Assembly (NCBI GenBank): GCA_949825045.1
Contig: OX463810.1
Span: 33,986,201-34,050,200 of the forward strand
Origin: Argyresthia goedartella
Lineage: Eukaryota > Arthropoda > Insecta > Lepidoptera > Argyresthiidae
DNA length: 64,000 bases
Direction: 5' to 3'
This document shows positions 42,674 to 53,956 of the stretch, piece after piece. The first letter of the stretch is position 1, and every line of letters begins with the position of its first letter. The notes under the pieces were generated by a model. The model was not told the origin of the DNA. It did no database searches and saw only the letters and a program-made list of their open reading frames with translations. The position numbers and the translations under genes are program-made.

Positions 42674-42779
42674 TATTTAGTTATTTGAAATGTAATATGA
42701 ACCATATTTTATTTGAGCAAAAAAAACATTAGCAGTGTAATACCGAACTGCTGCCTACTGTATTTGAAACCTGATTGGA

Positions 42780-43860
42780 GGTTTTCGTACGCGTTTGGAA
42801 ACCTCCGGTAGCGTTGGGGGCGGCGGTAGTGCACACCTCTCCACTCTCCTCGGTACGTGATCCACCCGCTTTGGGCGTGGTAGGATGTCTAGGTTCCTCA
42901 GAAGATCCTTCTGTTGACGGACGACCGCACCCTACCGGGCTGGCTAGATGTGATGTTGGCTCATCGATGTTATTGCCTGTAAAGGGAACATCAGATAAGC
43001 GTGACCATTGCCTAAGTTGATCAAGGTATTTGATTGTTCATCGCCCGCTACCCATCTCGATCTTTGCCTCTGTACTCACTAAACCATATTGGTTCGTTGT
43101 TGTCGAAGTTGCGTAGGGTCCCGCCCGCATTTTCTACCTGCCTACGTTATGCTTCGTCTATGCGATCCTCTACCGCCCTGTCACAACGAATCAAATCTAT
43201 GCGATCTTTTTTGCAATAACATGGCCGGTGATTGTCCTGTGGTATCGAGTTTCTGTTAGCGAGAAGAAGTGTTTGTAGTGCCGCGTCAATATCGATCGTG
43301 TCGAATACTGACTTTATTATAGCCCTTTTGCATATTTTCACTGCATTTTCCGCTGCACCATTTGAAGGCGGTTGGAAGGTAGGATAAAATGACTGTCTTA
43401 TCCCGTTCCTGCTTAGAAAGGTGGCTATTTCTGCTCCCGAAAAAGGGGGTTCCTTGATCGGATACTACTTCCACGGGCAATCCGTACCTCGCAAAAGTGG
43501 TGCGCAATACCTTTATTAACGAGGTTGCAATAGTGCGTGCCATTTCGAATATTTCTAACCATTTCGAGTGTGAGTTGAACGGACCCAGAGAATCAATGTG
43601 TAATCTATTCCACGGTTGCGTAGTAAAAGGCCATGGATGTGGTGGTGCGCGTGGTGGCGCTGGCATCTCTGCGGCACAAACCCCACACTGGCGACATGCT
43701 TGTTCTATATCCGCGTCAATATTGGGCCACCACACATAAGTCCTAGCTAGCGCCTTTGTCTTAACTATGTCTGCGTCTGCGTATGTCCCGCTATGTAGGC
43801 GGTCTAAGATCTTACTACGCAGAGCCTCAGGTATAACCATTCTGTATTCTGTACCAGAAG
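42780..43860 (-). pseudogene. Ty3/gypsy integrase remnant (copy A)
   Basis: On the minus strand from about 43840: MVIPEALRSKILDRLHSG, the zinc finger region with CRQCGVCAAEM, then the integrase core with Asp in LHIDSLGPF and Asp in VEVVSDQGTPFFG. The Glu region (SNGAAEN-like) is split by a frameshift near 43340 and continues as KICKRAIIKSVFDT. A Pro/Thr-rich tail reaches toward 42780. This is a gypsy-type, not BEL-type, integrase. RT and LTRs are not visible. Confidence 0.8.
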
Positions 43861-43864
43861 ACAG

Positions 43865-45201
43865 ACTTTAAACGGGGAGCAGCTGGTGCGCTGGGCTGAA
43901 CTACTCGACCTCCACCTAGTGTTCGACGCCAAGGATAAGGGAACCTTCCATTCAGCAAGATGGGGTAAGGACTACAATCCCAATCTCACATTTGAATCGA
44001 AAGACTCACTAGACCAACTTCAACCTACGACCCGTCTAGTCCTGCCTACCTTCCTGAATAGCCTTTAGTATGGTCGTACATGCAATAGGCTAGTTGTTAG
44101 AGCTTACTACAACATACTGTAAGTAAGTGCTGTGCTAGCAATAAGTTAGGTATATAAGTACATACAATAAAGGTGACTTTTTTTACACACTACATTCTAT
44201 CATTATACATCGTATATTACATGGCAACCTTGCCTCAAACCACAAGAATCTTCTGATCACAAGTACTCCGGCAGACCAGCGCAAGAACAGGAAATCAAAA
44301 AAGTTATCAAGGAAGAAAAAATATAATAAACTAAAATGGCGACCATTACCTTCACCGTGGAGGGAGTGCAAGTGGAACTGGCGGGGCCAGTGAAGATGGT
44401 AAAAAGCCACCGACCTGTCATACTGGACGTGGGCCTGAGGATGGCGGTTGTGGAGGTGGCTCTGGCGAAGTCCTGGAATTCCAACCGAGCCAACAGGGAA
44501 GATTTCAAAAATCCTCCTATCTGCCAACCCCCAGCCGACCGTCACAAACTACGACAAATTTGTCAACCGAATCATCCGAGTAGCGAAGAAAAGCATACCC
44601 AGAGGTTTCAGAAAGGAATTCATCCCTGGTTGGAATGCCAAAAATGAAAAGCAGAAAAAAAAATCAGATGACCCGAGCTAAACGTGATAAGGTCTTGAAA
44701 GAAAAGATCAGACCTAGTCTTAAAAGCCTCAAAGAATGTGCGCCTACAAACCAACACCTCTCCAGACTTTTCGGGATAGGTGAAGTGATAAGCGGAATTC
44801 TGAAAAACAACAAGGTGACGGGGCCAGATGACATTTCCAATAAATCCTCAAGCACATGTGATCAATCGCAATAAGCTGGATCACCGCCTTATTCTCTGAC
44901 ATCCTGGTTAACAACAGACTCCCCAAGCAATTCAAGATATCAAAAATGATAGCAACAATAACCTGGAAAATCTGAACAGTTGCCGGAAAACTGCCGTCCT
45001 AATGCCCTTCTTAGTTGCGTCTAAAAACTGCTGGAAACATTCCTCCTGTCAGAATCAAACCATATATTGAAGCAGTCACTCCACCAGAGTAAGCCGGCTT
45101 CCGAAGAGGTAGAAACTATACATACCAGGTACTATCACTCACCAGCTATATTGAGTCCGGTTTTCAAAGGCGGCTCAAGTACACCGTTGTATTCATAGAT
45201 C
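43865..45201 (+). pseudogene. Decayed LINE (LINE-W) copy A, part 1: endonuclease end to RT motif A
   Basis: Starts with an endonuclease C-terminal piece (NGEQLVRWAELLDLHLVFDA, KGTFHSARWGKDYNPN). 44069-44330 has no coding sign. Then SHRPVILDVGL and FVNRIIRVAKKSIPRGFRKE plus IPGWNAKN (the linker to RT), NNKVTGPDDI, and a broken RT ending in the motif A region (TVVFIDLTAANDTIW), which is interrupted at 45201 by LINE-X copy E. Many stops; no function. Continues at 49953. Confidence 0.72.
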
Positions 45202-45208
45202 AAAGGAA

Positions 45209-46659
45209 ATGGTCACCGAATTAATCTGTGAAAGGGAGGAAAATGAGAAAGAGCTATTATCAGTACTTGAAAGTAGAGATAAGCTAAAGAAACAATTATG
45301 TGTATTAGAACAAGAATGTAGTGATGTAATTGTTGAGCGGGACAAGCTGCAGGTCACCGTAGATAGCTTCACTGTATGTAGTGCAGAGTACGAGCAAGCC
45401 CTGAAATCGATTGATTCCCTGGAGAAAGCATTGTTCGATGCCCATGAACAAATACATGCACTCCAGGAGGAGAAGGAAAACACCGCAGCGTTGCAGACCC
45501 AGAGCCTCTACAGTGAAGTCGTAGGGATCAGCCCGCAGCTGGTTACTGTTGCAACTGGAAGCCTTGATGATGTCATTGATTTAACTAGTAATCAAGGTTA
45601 TTAAGTTGCAGCAATAACAAACTAGGTAAAATAAATAGGTATATACGGAAAACTCAGAAATTAATAAAACATAATAAATTGTGTACTAAAAACTTAAAAG
45701 TAAGCAAGAAAAATGTAAACTTATTACATGATTTGAATATGTGTGTATTAGAATTAGAAAGTACTAAGTTGATGTATGAAACTGACACACAAAACTTACA
45801 TTTGAAAATCCACAGCTTGGAGGATTCATTGAGATCACTAAACAGTGCATATTTGAACTCTGAGAAAGTTATAAATGAATACTCATTGGCTATGGATGAT
45901 TTAATTCAAGAAATGAACCATAATTGTGAGCGGTTTGAGTCGCTGACCAACAACCATACTTGTCGCTGTGAGCAGAAAGGTGGTTGTTTGACAGCGGGCA
46001 ACTCTCCGGGTTTGTGTGACAGTTTACCAACACAAGGTGTTACTGATAATAGTTCTGCCAAGTCTGATATGACCACAACACCTGATATTATAATGTACTG
46101 TGATGAGATTGGAAGTGGCATGGGCTCAGCACTCCACTCATACTCTAAGGGACATTGTGTTATTAGTAATTGCTCACCTTTTAGCACTGTAGATAATATT
46201 ATAAATCAAATTTTGAATGACAGCACTACCACAGCCAGTGCCACACTGATAATTTTCATGGGCAATAGGGGAGATGTGAACAAAAATAATTTAATAAAAT
46301 TTTATGAAACATTGAATGGTCTTAGTGTGAAAAAAATTATATTGTTCACATTTCCCTACTGCAACCAGTTGACACAAAATGAAAATGTATATAGACATAA
46401 TATGAATATAACTATGTACAATTTATGTACATATAATAATAAGTTTGATATTATTGACACTAACAATTATGTTAGTAATTATTTTACTATGACTAAAGGT
46501 ACATTTTACCTTTCAAATTATTGTAAACGACAAATAGCTATGTCACTATTATATTTATATGACATTACAGCCAAAAATTTGGCTTCTAACTCTGCTTTTA
46601 CTGAGCAGCCTAATATGAATCTGGTATCAGACCAGAATAACAGGATGCATTTAAATTAG
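45209..46659 (+). pseudogene. LINE-X copy E ORF1: coiled coil and esterase-like domain
   Basis: Same protein as in copy D but lacking the N-terminal start. The first part ends at 45604 because of a short deletion (near VIDLT). The second part runs 45679-46659 without interruption and holds the complete SGNH-like half (MYCDEIGSGMGSAL, TLIIFMGNRGDVNKNN, KKIILFTFPYCNQLTQ). Copy D is broken elsewhere, so the two copies have independent lesions. Confidence 0.78.
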
Positions 46660-49217
46660 TTCATAGGACAACAGAGGACCCAGGCTCTGGCAACATATGT
46701 TCTAGTATATTAGAAAACCCTAAGAATAAGGGAAGCTCACATGCTAAGTATATAAGCCTGGTTCATCAGAATATTCAATGTATTAGAGGCAAAGATCTAC
46801 AAATAGAGTTATTTTTAATTTGTAATAAAATTGACATTTTGTGCATAACAGAGCACTGGTTAACTATTAATGAAATTATGTTTAGCTTTAAAGATCACCA
46901 GGTTGGTAGTTCGTTCACCAGACTTAATTCAATACATGGTGGGGCATTAATCATACTAAACAATCATATGAAATTCAAGGAACGTAAGGACATTGTTTCC
47001 TTATCTGTTGAACGAACTATAGAACTTGCAGCTGTGGAATTAGAACAGTTCATCGTTATATGTGTCTATAGGCCACCCTTGAGCGACTTTGAAATGTTCG
47101 AGAAAATAATGGAATCCGTCCTAACTATTTCATCACACAGTACGAAACGATTAATTATATGTGGTGACCTTAATGTTAATCTGTTAGAAAGAACTACTCT
47201 CAGCGTTAGATTAATAAATCTTTTCTCATCATTTAGGCTTAGCCATTTATTTATGGAGCCAACAAGAGTGACTGCTACTAGTGCTACATGCATTGACAAC
47301 ATTTTTACTGATGTTATTCCAATCAGTGCAAGTGTTATCAGTGAATTGGATTCAGATCATTTAGGTCAATTATTTCAATTTGATTCTATTAGAGAACCTG
47401 TCATTAAAAAGAAAATTTCGTTTGTGCCAGTAACTGCTGACCGGTTAGAAAGAATGAGATACTCTTTAGCCCAGGAACTACCGTTTTTGGCTGCTGAACA
47501 GTCTCCTAATATAATGTATAACTTATTCTTTGAAACCTTTATGAAACAGTACAGCGCGATATTCACTTCAAAATCGGTTGTGGTTAGTGGTTCAAACGAC
47601 TTTAGTACGTGGGCTACTGCAGAGTTGCATAAACGCAGGCAAGCATTGTATGCATTGTATGAGGAACGACGGTTCAACATGAGTGACGAATTTAAAGAAC
47701 AAGTCAAACAGTTCTCCAAACAATTTAAATTAGACTGTCATACAGCTAAACGTAATTTTCTGAGTAGTAAAATTAAGAATAGTTCCGATGTTATAAAAAC
47801 GACTTGGAAAATAATTAATGAGGAGGCCGGTCGTAGTAAAAAAGCGAGTCACGATTACGAACTAAAAATCAATGGACAGCTTACGAGTTCTAGCTTAGAA
47901 GTTGCAACTGAATTTGAATCGTTTTTTACTAATGCACCGGCTTCCACGACTAAGTATTTGAATTCGTCACCTTTGTCTGCTGTTGCAATATTAAAAGATA
48001 ATGTCTCAGAGTGTGCTTCATACTTGAATTTTAAGCACGTCACAAGTTCAGATGTCGTAAAGGCATTTAAATTGATAAATGTTAAGAAAACGAATGATCT
48101 TTGGGGACTCTCTGTTCACGTCGTTAAATCCCTGATCGAATTAATTGCACCTGACCTAGCGGTCATTTTCAACAATTGTATAGACTGCGGTGAATTTCCT
48201 GATTTAATGAAACAAAGTAAGATAATTCCCCTCTTCAAAGCAGGTAGTACTCAAGACCCCACCAATTTCAGACCTATATCAATACTACCAACTTTTAGTA
48301 AAATTTTTGAGAAATTAATCTTATCACAGCTATTACATCATTTTGAATCAAATAAGCTAATGCATAACAAACAGTTTGGATTCACTCACGGTCGTTCAAC
48401 AACAGATGCCGGAATTCAGTTCATTGAAAGTATTTTTGATGCCTGGGAAGAGTCACAAGATGCCCTAGGCATTTTTTGTGACTTATCTAAGGCTTTTTAT
48501 TGCGTTTGTCATGAAACATTGATCAGGAAATTACATCATTATGGAGTTAGAGACACGTCATTGAATTTTTTAAAATCTTATCTGAACGGAAGAATACAAA
48601 GGGTAGACGTAAACGGAGAACGATCACCAGGATCATTGGTTTCTTTGGGCGTGCCACAGGGCTCAATATTGGGACCCTTCCTATTCCTCATCTATATAAA
48701 CGACTTACCCTATCTAGGTAGGGACTGTCATGATATGGTACTGTTTGCTGATGACACCTCACTTATTTTTAAAACAAAGCGAAACCAACACGCTACTGAT
48801 GATCACGTGAACAATACCATATCAAGAGTGGTAAATTGGTTTAATGTTAATAATTTGCTATTAAATGAGAAAAAGACTAAATGTGTTAAGTTTCTTACTA
48901 CTAACGTTAAAAATAATCAGACATGTATAACAATTAAAAATGAGGAATTGGAATTGGTAACCAGCACAGTGTTTCTAGGTATAACGTTGGATTCCAAACT
49001 CCAATGGGGTCCACATATTGATAAGCTATCGAACAGACTGAGCTCTGCAGCTTTTGCATGCAGGAAAATCCGTCACTTGACAGATTTAAAAACAGCCAGA
49101 TTAGTTTATTTTAGTTATTTTCATAGTATTATGTCCTACGGTATTCTGCTCTGGGGCAGTGCTGCTGACATAAATACTATTTTTGTGCTGCAAAAGCGGG
49201 CTGTTCGTGCGATTTAG
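46641..49217 (+). pseudogene. LINE-X copy E ORF2: endonuclease and reverse transcriptase
   Basis: Open from 46641 (after TAA 46638-46640) without an early ATG. Endonuclease: LVHQNIQCIRGK, LCITEHWLTINE, LIICGDLNVNLLE (Asn-Asp box; copy D has DFN), CIDNIFTDVIP and LDSDHLG. RT: RPISILPTFSKIFE, FCDLSKAFYCV (copy D has the usual FDCV), GVPQGSILGPFLFLIYIN, catalytic FADDTSLIF. It stops at TAG 49215-49217, where copy D reads on. The last part (49218-49578) is in another frame after a small rearrangement. Confidence 0.85.
46650..46656 (+). promoter_or_regulatory. Candidate -1 frameshift heptamer TTTAAAT (LINE-X copy E)
   Basis: Fits X XXY YYZ in the ORF1 frame (CA T-TTA-AAT TAG), immediately upstream of the ORF1 stop. 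The ORF1/ORF2 overlap is only 46641-46659, and ORF2 is in the -1 frame. A 5-bp stem CAGAG/CTCTG (46672-46689) lies 15 nt downstream, rather far and short for a classic stimulator. Confidence 0.5.
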
Positions 49218-49952
49218 AGAGATTAATAGAGATTCTCTTAGAAATAAGTTTAAAGAAGTAAATATATTGACAGTCCATAGTCAATATATTTACGAGAATA
49301 TTATGTATGTCCATAAGAACATTGTTAACTTTCGAAGAAACTGTGATATACATAACTTTAATACTAGAAACAAGGACAAACTTGCAGTGCCCACTACTCG
49401 GCTCCATAAAATAAAAAACTCGTTCAAGGGTAATTGTGTAAGATTTTACAATAAACTCCCAAGCACTTTGACAGATCTATCAATTAATAAGTTCAAGAAA
49501 TACATCAAGCAAAGGCTTATTTCTAAAGCTTACTACAGTATTAAAGAGTACATAGACGATAAAAATGCTTGGGACTGAATTGTTCTAATTAATTGTGAGC
49601 ATCCTCACTGCCAGAGTTTCTTTTACTAGACACTTGGAGGCCTTTTACACCTCCAAAGAATAATTTAATTATACAACTCTTGACTGTGGGGACCATTTAC
49701 ATCTCCTATTATCATTGTATTATTGACTAAAGAGACTATACATCTCTGTTATTTATATTTTAATTATTTTATTATGACATTTGAGACTCTTTACATCTCT
49801 CAGAAACAATAATTAAGTACTTTTTTTTTCTGATAATATGATAATAATACCAAATGTTCTGTAAAAAATGAAATGAAATGACATGTGAAAGTGCCCTTGT
49901 GGCCTATTTACAGAATAAACGTTTTGAGTTTTGAGTTTTTTGAGTTTTGATC

Positions 49953-50640
49953 TGACCGCGGCCAACGACACTATCTGGAGACAAGGCCTTATCTACATTA
50001 TACTTACCGTAATCCCAAGTAGAGAGATAGCAAACCTCAAGGGCGTACCCAGGATTTCAGCTAGGGGGGGCAGCTCATATCTGTTTCGAGAACGTTTTTA
50101 ATTCCCACTTGCCAGGAAAATTGACGTTTATTTTATCTTCTAGGGGGGGGGGGGGGGGGGGGGGCAGCAGCCCCCCCCCTGCCCCTACCTGGGTACGCCC
50201 ATGAAACCTTATCTCAAACATGCTGACCGAACGCCAATTCAAAGTCCACCTGGGAAGCGCCAAAGGCCGCACTACACCACAAGGGTCTGTGCTGGCCCCT
50301 AAACTTTTTATCCTTTAATCCATGACCTCCCTCAAACTAAAGATATTAAATTCATAAACACCGACGACATCGCGCTTGTCACTCAGAGAAGAGACTTCAA
50401 CAAAGCAGAGTCAGACTTGGCTGCTATCTGAAGTCTTGGCGCCTGATTCCCAGTACAAGCAAGACGTCTTGCTTCCATCTCAACAAGAAGTCGGAAAACT
50501 ACCAACCACACATTCCTTTTAACGGCTAGATCCTAAAGTGCAGCCCCTGCCCGGGGTTCTTTAGAGCTACCCTCGATAGATCATTGACATATAGGGAACA
50601 CCTCCTCAAGCAATACCGAAAGGTTGTGACGGGGCACCCT
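49953..50640 (+). pseudogene. LINE-W copy A, part 2: RT palm remnant
   Basis: Continues the RT after the LINE-X insertion (ANDTIWRQGLIYI). It is interrupted by a short inverted-repeat element (50041-50200), then VHLGSAKGRTTPQGSVLAPK (the PQG motif) and a degenerate NTDDIALVTQRRD (the YADD box mutated). Multiple stops. Confidence 0.7.
50041..50200. mobile_element. Short inverted-repeat element (MITE-like) with a G22 run
   Basis: Ends are perfect 13-bp inverted repeats (GGGCGTACCCAGG and CCTGGGTACGCCC). Inside are a 22-base G run (50143-50164) and a 9-base C run shortly after it. No coding. No clear target duplication. A shorter version sits at 62265-62358. Confidence 0.65.
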
Positions 50641-51021
50641 TCGGGTTAGCTCAGCCTGGTTGCCTGGTCCATGTAGACTTTTGCTTCTGCAATGAGCCTA
50701 GCTATCTCAATGTGAGGATCTGACCAGCTATCCTGTCTAGGGATTGTTAAGGGTAAAACACATAACAATTCATGAGACGCTTTTATTTCATTTAACCTAT
50801 CTACTAAATTCTAGGTTACGGACTGCACATAGAAATAGCGACGCCACGGATACAGAACAGACATAGGCTATGACAGTGCGTTATTTACTGATAGTTCCCC
50901 TACGGCGATGGGCCTATCCCTCGTGGTATTACGGCGCTTAGTTGTTTATACACCAACGCTGATGCCTATCATCTATTGAATTTACTTTATCGGGGTTGCA
51001 CTACCTATCTTACGGAACCTT
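50641..51021. other. Non-coding stretch, nature unknown
   Basis: No frame, no recognised repeat. It contains GGTTAGCTCAGCCTGG, which resembles a tRNA A box, but no B box follows. TGTTAAGGG...CATAACA-like words near 50745-50770 might be an LTR edge; not supported further. Conserved in copy B (62768-63179). Confidence 0.4.
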
Positions 51022-51294
51022 GTCGGTCAGGGGGTAACCATGAGACCGACGACAACGCAAATCAAGTTCCCTGCGAACCTTAGGGGTCTTCATTTATGTC
51101 AACGGTTGACCTACTCCTACCGCGGGGGGAGGGTGAAGTTCTACGGAGTTCCATCGGTCAGTTGGTAACCGTGAGACCGACGTCACGGGAACGGGAGAGG
51201 GGGGGTACCTACGGTATTCCGTCGGTCAGGGGGTATCCATGGGACCGACGTCACAGGAATAGCCAGTCGGTCAGGGGGTAACCATGAGACCGAC
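51022..51294. repeat. Four 29-bp quasi-palindromic repeats (copy A)
   Basis: Units at 51022-51050, 51153-51181, 51221-51249 and 51266-51294. Each has 7-bp arms GTCGGTC and GACCGAC (first base A in unit 2) around a conserved 15-bp centre (AGGGGGTAACCATGA in units 1 and 4). Three of them are preceded by TACGG-A/T-NTTCC-like sequence, and two are followed by GTCAC-GGGAA/AGGAA. Spacing is irregular. Confidence 0.8.
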
Positions 51295-51912
51295 TCGCCT
51301 AGGAGAGCAGTTGACCGAGGCCTGAGCGTCAAGCAACTGTTGAGTACATTTTTTTTTGTTGGAGGGGAAAAAAATGGAACTACCCATGCCTAGGAGTCAG
51401 ACATCCCTGCTATGTCCGGGTCCCCACATATTGAGCGGGCATCAGCTCATGTGGTATACGGACTAAAAACAACACCTTTGTGTTTACAGTTGTCTTACTA
51501 AGAATTAACTGTGAGCCATGGCCTCGGTATATGCTGAAGGCTTTCTACCTGCAATTTGCCCTTTTGGGCGATATATATGTGTATATGATATATATGGGAG
51601 GAGTTTGCCTGCTTACCCGATTTTATGAGCGGACATCAGCTCATAGTCAACGGGCATGATAGCGGCATGTTAGGGGGGCAGATAGCCCCCGCTACTAAGA
51701 GGTGGTTATATATAATTTTTAAAACCTATCCTAATCCTAAACTACTTTATATTTGGGTCATTTAGGGGGGCTCTGACCTCAGTCCAGGAGGTTTAAAGGG
51801 GCAGGGGGAGATTGTGTGGTCGTCGAATCAAGACGGCGATCTCTTTCAATCCAAATTTTGTATCTGAGACGCTGTAGTGCTTCGGGAACACAGCCTTCGT
51901 CGAGTTGACGTG
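51295..51912. other. Non-coding stretch including the spacer between the two duplicated copies
   Basis: 51433-51645 contains two related short hairpins, GAGCGGGCATCAGCTCAT and GAGCGGACATCAGCTCAT. 51658-51912 is the sequence between copies A and B and is not repeated in the window. No gene recognised. Confidence 0.5.
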
Positions 51913-51999
51913 CCTAAGTTTTCCTATAATTTAGTCTCTCGTGAGGTACTTTCATTGATGAAATTTTGACTGAAGATTCACTGATGCGATTTTTATCAG

Positions 52000-52240
52000 A
52001 AATTTTACGAAGAACTCAAACAACACAGCGTGGCTCAAAAACGAATGGTGACTCTGTGACCCCGTGAAGAACGAGACAGATGTCCAGCAGCTGATTGATT
52101 TCCTGGAGTCCATGTACACCACCCTGGCAATGGTCAACTATCCGTTCGCGACGGACTTCCTGCTGCCGTTGCCTGGCCAACCTGTGAGAGTAGTGTGCCA
52201 GTATCTGAACGAACATCTCGCGGGAAAGGATCTTATACAG
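52000..52240 (+). pseudogene. S28 exon 2, copy B, with nonsense codon
   Basis: Same splice sites and sequence as 30495-30735, but CGA (30544-30546, Arg) is TGA at 52049-52051. This is a C-to-T change at a CpG, typical of deamination. If spliced to the upstream exon it would truncate the enzyme before the catalytic Asp and His. Confidence 0.88.
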
Positions 52241-52279
52241 GTAATGGTCTCTAGAGTTTAGATCACAAAGGATTCAGCA

Positions 52280-53273
52280 TTAAGTCAAAGTCGCACACAG
52301 TCTGTGATTATTTCTTAGGTTAACATTGCAGCTATCGCTAAGTTTGGTAAAATATGTTGTAAGGTTCTTGCGTACATACATTATATTTTCGAAAATAAAT
52401 TGACTAGCCACAGTTAGTATGTCAATTTCTTTAAAAAGCTCTCTTAAGGAGTCTGTTCGTTTTAAATTTTAAATTGCTCGAATAGCTCTTTTCTGTAAAA
52501 TAAAAATAGTTTGAATATCCGCTGCTTTCCCCCACAACAAGATACCATAGGACATCTCACTATGAAAGTAACTAAAATATACTAGCCTAGATGTAGCCAC
52601 ATCCGTGCTTTGTCTGATGTTCCTAACAGCGTAAGCCGCAGAACTAAATATACCAGCTTATTTATCTATGTGGGATCCCCACTGCAATTTGCTATCTATA
52701 GTTATTTCAAGAAACTTCGCATAATTTACTAATTCTAACGTGCTGTTGTCTAACATTAAACTGGTCTCAACTTGCCTGACATTTGGAAGTGAGAATTTGA
52801 TACACTTGGTTTTACCAGCGTTTAACAATAAATTATTAACTGTGAACCAATTCAAGGTTAAAGACAATACACCATTAACATCATCAAAATCTCCTTTTTG
52901 TCTTTCAATTTGCAGACCATTGAAGACTATTGAAGTATCATCAGCAAACAACACTATGTCAATTAATTTCTCCACCATGAAAGGCAGATCGTTCATATAT
53001 ACCAGGAATAAGAAATGGCCTAATATGGAACCTTGTGGAACGCCAATTTTTACACCCGATCCATCAGATTTAACACCGTTTACTTCTGCCTTTTGAATTC
53101 TATTGCTTAGGTATGATCTTAGTAGATCCAACGCTTTATTTCTAACTCCGTAATTATTTTATTATAAGCGTATTATGATCAACACAATCAAACACGTTCG
53201 ACAGGTCGCAAAAAACTCCGATAGCATCCTGTGCGGCCTCCCATGCAGAATAAATATGAGATATAAGGGTAAT
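52280..53273 (-). pseudogene. LINE-Y copy B, part 1 (RT palm)
   Basis: Corresponds to 31220-32205 of copy A: catalytic FADDTSIVF and GVPQGSILGHFLFLVYMN. It is cut at 53273 by the RNase H LINE, which is flanked by the 9-bp duplication AAGGGTAAT (53265-53273 and 56388-56396). Continues at 56388. Confidence 0.82.
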
Positions 53274-53298
53274 ATATATATATATAGAGATATAGGGA

Positions 53299-53956
53299 TG
53301 CCCGCAGGGAGGAGTGCTCTCCCCGCTGCTGTGGAATCTGGTCATTAACGACCTGATTACCAAGCTTAACGCTAATGGATACTACACCGTAGGATACGCC
53401 GACGATTTGGTAATCCTCATCACAGGTAAATTCGCGAGCACAGTATGCAACCTTAAACAAACAGCTCTTCGCATCGTGGAGCGCTGGTGTTTAGAATATG
53501 ACCTGGCGGTTAACCCAACAAAAACGGAAATGGTCATGTTCACTAACAATAGGGCTCTTGGTAGGTATACCCTACCTAAGCTCTTTGGAACGGAACTCCA
53601 GCTAGCAACTGAGGTGAAGTACCTGGGCATAACCTTGGACAGCAAGCTCAACTGGAGTAGCCACATCGACAACAAACTAAAGAAGGCGAGTATTGCTTTC
53701 TGGCAGTGTCGGAGAATGGTGGGGAAAAAGTGGGGACTTTCTCCCAACATCATTCTTTGGCTGTACGTAACGGTGATCCGTCCTCTTGTCTGCTACGGAG
53801 CTGTGGTGTGGTGGACCAGGACCAAACTAACCACAATGGTAAGCAAACTCCAAAGCTTCCAAAGGCTGGCCTGCATGGCTATCACAGGTAGTATGAGAAC
53901 TACTCCAACAGCAGCAATGGAGGCCATGCTGTGTCTTCCGCCACTCCAGCTGTATA
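53299..53956 (+). pseudogene. LINE-V ORF2 part 1: reverse transcriptase C-terminal half
   Basis: GCPQGGVLSPLLWNLVIND, catalytic YADDLVILI, NPTKTEMVMF, KYLGITLDSKLNWSSHID and PLVCYGAVVWW. Truncated at the 5' end. The mariner inserts at the TA of LQLYT, and the frame runs on without a stop into the mariner and its transposase. Confidence 0.85.

Larger units (their letters stand above)
45202..49948 (+). mobile_element. LINE-X copy E, 5'-truncated
   Basis: A nearly identical sister of the element at 22895-30036, in the opposite orientation. It starts inside ORF1 (AAAGGAAATGGTCACCG) and ends with the TTTTGAG-type tail. It is flanked by a 4-bp duplication GATC (45198-45201 and 49949-49952). The empty site is intact near 62168-62178. 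The clean empty site and the near identity to copy D argue for recent activity of this family. Confidence 0.93.
30408..51657 (+). repeat. Segmental duplication, copy A (with BEL-A and LINE-X copy E inserted)
   Basis: Matches 51913-63815 in the same order and orientation: 30408-30794 to 51913-52291, 31220-32205 to 52292-53273, 32197-35466 to 56388-59664, 42679-45201 to 59665-62171, and 49953-51657 to 62172-63815. In about 2 kb (33440-35460) I found roughly seven substitutions by eye. A spacer of 255 bp (51658-51912) separates the copies. Confidence 0.92.

Noticed and set aside
44336..44647. Small gene starting MATITFTVEGVQVELAG with a good ATG context (also 61312-61623)
   Set aside because: Its middle reads as the LINE endonuclease/RT linker (SHRPVILDVGL) and the next frame continues the LINE, so it is a LINE-W remnant.
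50648..50670. tRNA-like A box (GGTTAGCTCAGCCTGG)
   Set aside because: No B box (GGTTCGAnTCC) at the expected distance and no cloverleaf; not called as a tRNA or SINE head.
51022..51294. CRISPR-like array (29-bp repeats)
   Set aside because: Spacing is irregular (131, 68, 45 bp), units vary, and the context is an intron-bearing animal genome with no cas-like genes.
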